The translations under genes were made by a program, and so were the position numbers. DNA of 14,980 nucleotides, taken from contig JBBIKU010000047.1 of assembly GCA_037445245.1 (NCBI GenBank), forward strand, positions 1 through 14,980. Direction: 5' to 3'. Below are positions 14,094 to 14,980 of the stretch, one piece after another. Below the pieces are notes generated by a model. The model was not told where the DNA came from, ran no database searches, and saw nothing but the letters and a program-made list of their open reading frames with translations. How positions within the stretch are numbered: the first letter of the stretch is position 1; each line of letters opens with the position of its first letter. Source of the DNA: JBBIKU01 sp037445245. Lineage in GTDB: Bacteria; Chloroflexota; Anaerolineae; Anaerolineales; Anaerolineaceae.

Positions 14094-14975
14094 TTAAAAG
14101 ATAATGTTGCCGAACAAGGGTAGATGGTTCAAATGAAAATGTTACCGGATAATCCGTCACCTTTCGTAGCGTATGAAGGATATTAACCGGCTTCTTGTAG
14201 TCTGCAACAGGAAAAGCCCATAATTGTGTGATGAGCCGGTCAATTTGATTGCGCAGTAGGATCTGGTTGATCTGTGGGCGAAGCTGGCGCAGAGAATTCC
14301 AGGCATGAGCAGGCGGCGTCAATCGCTCACACAGGCTGTCCAAAGGGGGCTTGGCTGGGTCAACAATGCGACGATAATGCCGCTCATCGAAAAATACCTT
14401 CTCCCGAGTGCGCAATACCGGTTGGAAGAAGTTGTGATACAACGTTGCGATGCGGACGCGAGCGAGACAACTCCAACTGAACGATCTCCTGCTCGCTCCA
14501 ACCGCTGGTTACATCCACCATCTGGATGGTGTGAATATACTCCCCACGGCTATCTTCACCGCAGTGAACCACCAGGTCAACTTGCCGCAGATGCTGCCGC
14601 CGGGTTCGGGGTGGCTTGCGAAATGATAGTTTGGCGTCTGACCGCCCGGCTTTTTTCAGTAAGCGCTTGAGGGTCGAGACGCTGATCTGTTCCAGCTTCT
14701 TCAGCGTCTCCGGCTCGTTACGCATTTCCCCATGCTTTGCCAGATGTATTGCCATCTACCCCGGATTGGGCTTGAGCCGTTCTGCACCGGGTCAGTCCAG
14801 ACGGCGCGCAATGATGCGCACGACATCTGCCACCCTTGCATCGTAGCTCGACCCTCGTTCCAGCTGCCGCTTTTTACGGGAGAGCCGTCCGTTCACAATC
14901 CGGATCAACGCTTTGCGATGCATCCCGGTCACCAATTCCCTCTCTTCGGGCGATGAGTTCGACGAGAGTCAGCAT
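14089..14975 (-). pseudogene. Decayed integrase-core (DDE) transposase
   Basis: Fragments of one transposase lie in order on the minus strand. A possible start ATG at 14973-14975 opens TLVELIARRE, then the frame shifts near 14937-14948 to RELVTGMHRKALIR and continues to ARRLD. The same frame then meets TGA (14792-14794) and, 12 codons on, TAG (14756-14758), before MAIHLAKHGEM...ISVSTLKRLL and the core VDLVVHCGEDSRGEYIHTIQ, which carries the first catalytic Asp (14576-14578). After GWSEQEIV the sequence jumps to LSRSRP (about 14453-14470) and then, in another frame, to LYHNFFQPV...LCERL down to the stop at 14089. The D-N-G-x-E-F and third acidic-residue segments normally lying between these pieces are absent. 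The element is dead. It resembles ISNCY-type elements common in Chloroflexota, an assignment from memory of the family. Confidence 0.85.
14104..14147. repeat. ATGTTRCCG direct repeats at the 3' end of the transposase remnant
   Basis: ATGTTGCCG (14104-14112) and ATGTTACCG (14139-14147) are near-identical and 35 bp apart. They may be transposase binding sites in the element's terminal region. Confidence 0.3.
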
Positions 14976-14980
14976 AGCGT

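Noticed and set aside
1..14980. tRNA, rRNA, CRISPR array or riboswitch
   Set aside because: No cloverleaf, rRNA-like stretch, regularly spaced repeat or recognisable riboswitch core was seen on reading either strand; gene-free gaps are all short.

Overview
The window looks like a stretch of housekeeping and sugar-metabolism genes from a bacterium of the Chloroflexota, most likely an Anaerolineae-type lineage. That placement is an inference from gene content and protein flavour: a transketolase-rpiB-Pgi cluster with the Pgi type seen in Tal-Pgi fusions, an SsnA-type hydrolase beside an F420-dependent NADP reductase-like gene, a P-II-like small protein, and an integrase-core transposase remnant. 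No rRNA or other marker gene is present. Ribosome binding sites are mostly good AGGAG types and several -10 boxes are clear. One run of 10 N (3057-3066) is an assembly gap inside the transketolase gene.

Left part (1-2174): a minus-strand operon reads leftward with an SsnA-type amidohydrolase (629-1978) followed by an F420-dependent NADP oxidoreductase-like gene (1-615, running off the window). A good promoter lies at 2019-2047. The divergent region 1979-2174 also carries the transketolase promoter.

Central sugar-phosphate cluster (2175-7258): transketolase, ribose-5-phosphate isomerase B and a stand-alone Pgi-domain protein form a plus-strand operon of non-oxidative pentose phosphate and upper glycolytic enzymes. 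A ROK-family fructokinase-like kinase converges on it, with only one base between the two stop codons. Its product, fructose-6-phosphate, is a substrate for both transketolase and Pgi.

Middle (7259-9085): back-to-back promoters separate the kinase from a zinc-ribbon SPOUT RNA methyltransferase, apparently translated from a leaderless mRNA. It overlaps by 8 bp a radical SAM protein of the PFL-activase-like (PflX) type. An AT-rich intergenic region follows, with paired ATTGCAAT palindromes, a promoter-like element and a 20-bp stem-loop with a C-rich loop.

Right part (9086-14980): rfbB-rfbA (minus strand, 4-bp overlap) make dTDP-4-keto-6-deoxyglucose for deoxysugar glycans. Glycerol kinase diverges from them and is followed by a P-II-like small protein and a Na+/Ca2+ exchanger-type membrane protein. 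The window ends in a decayed transposase (14089-14975, minus strand) with two in-frame stops, a frameshift and internal deletions that removed catalytic residues. I saw no tRNA, rRNA, CRISPR array or intact mobile element, and no gene-free stretch longer than about 200 bases.
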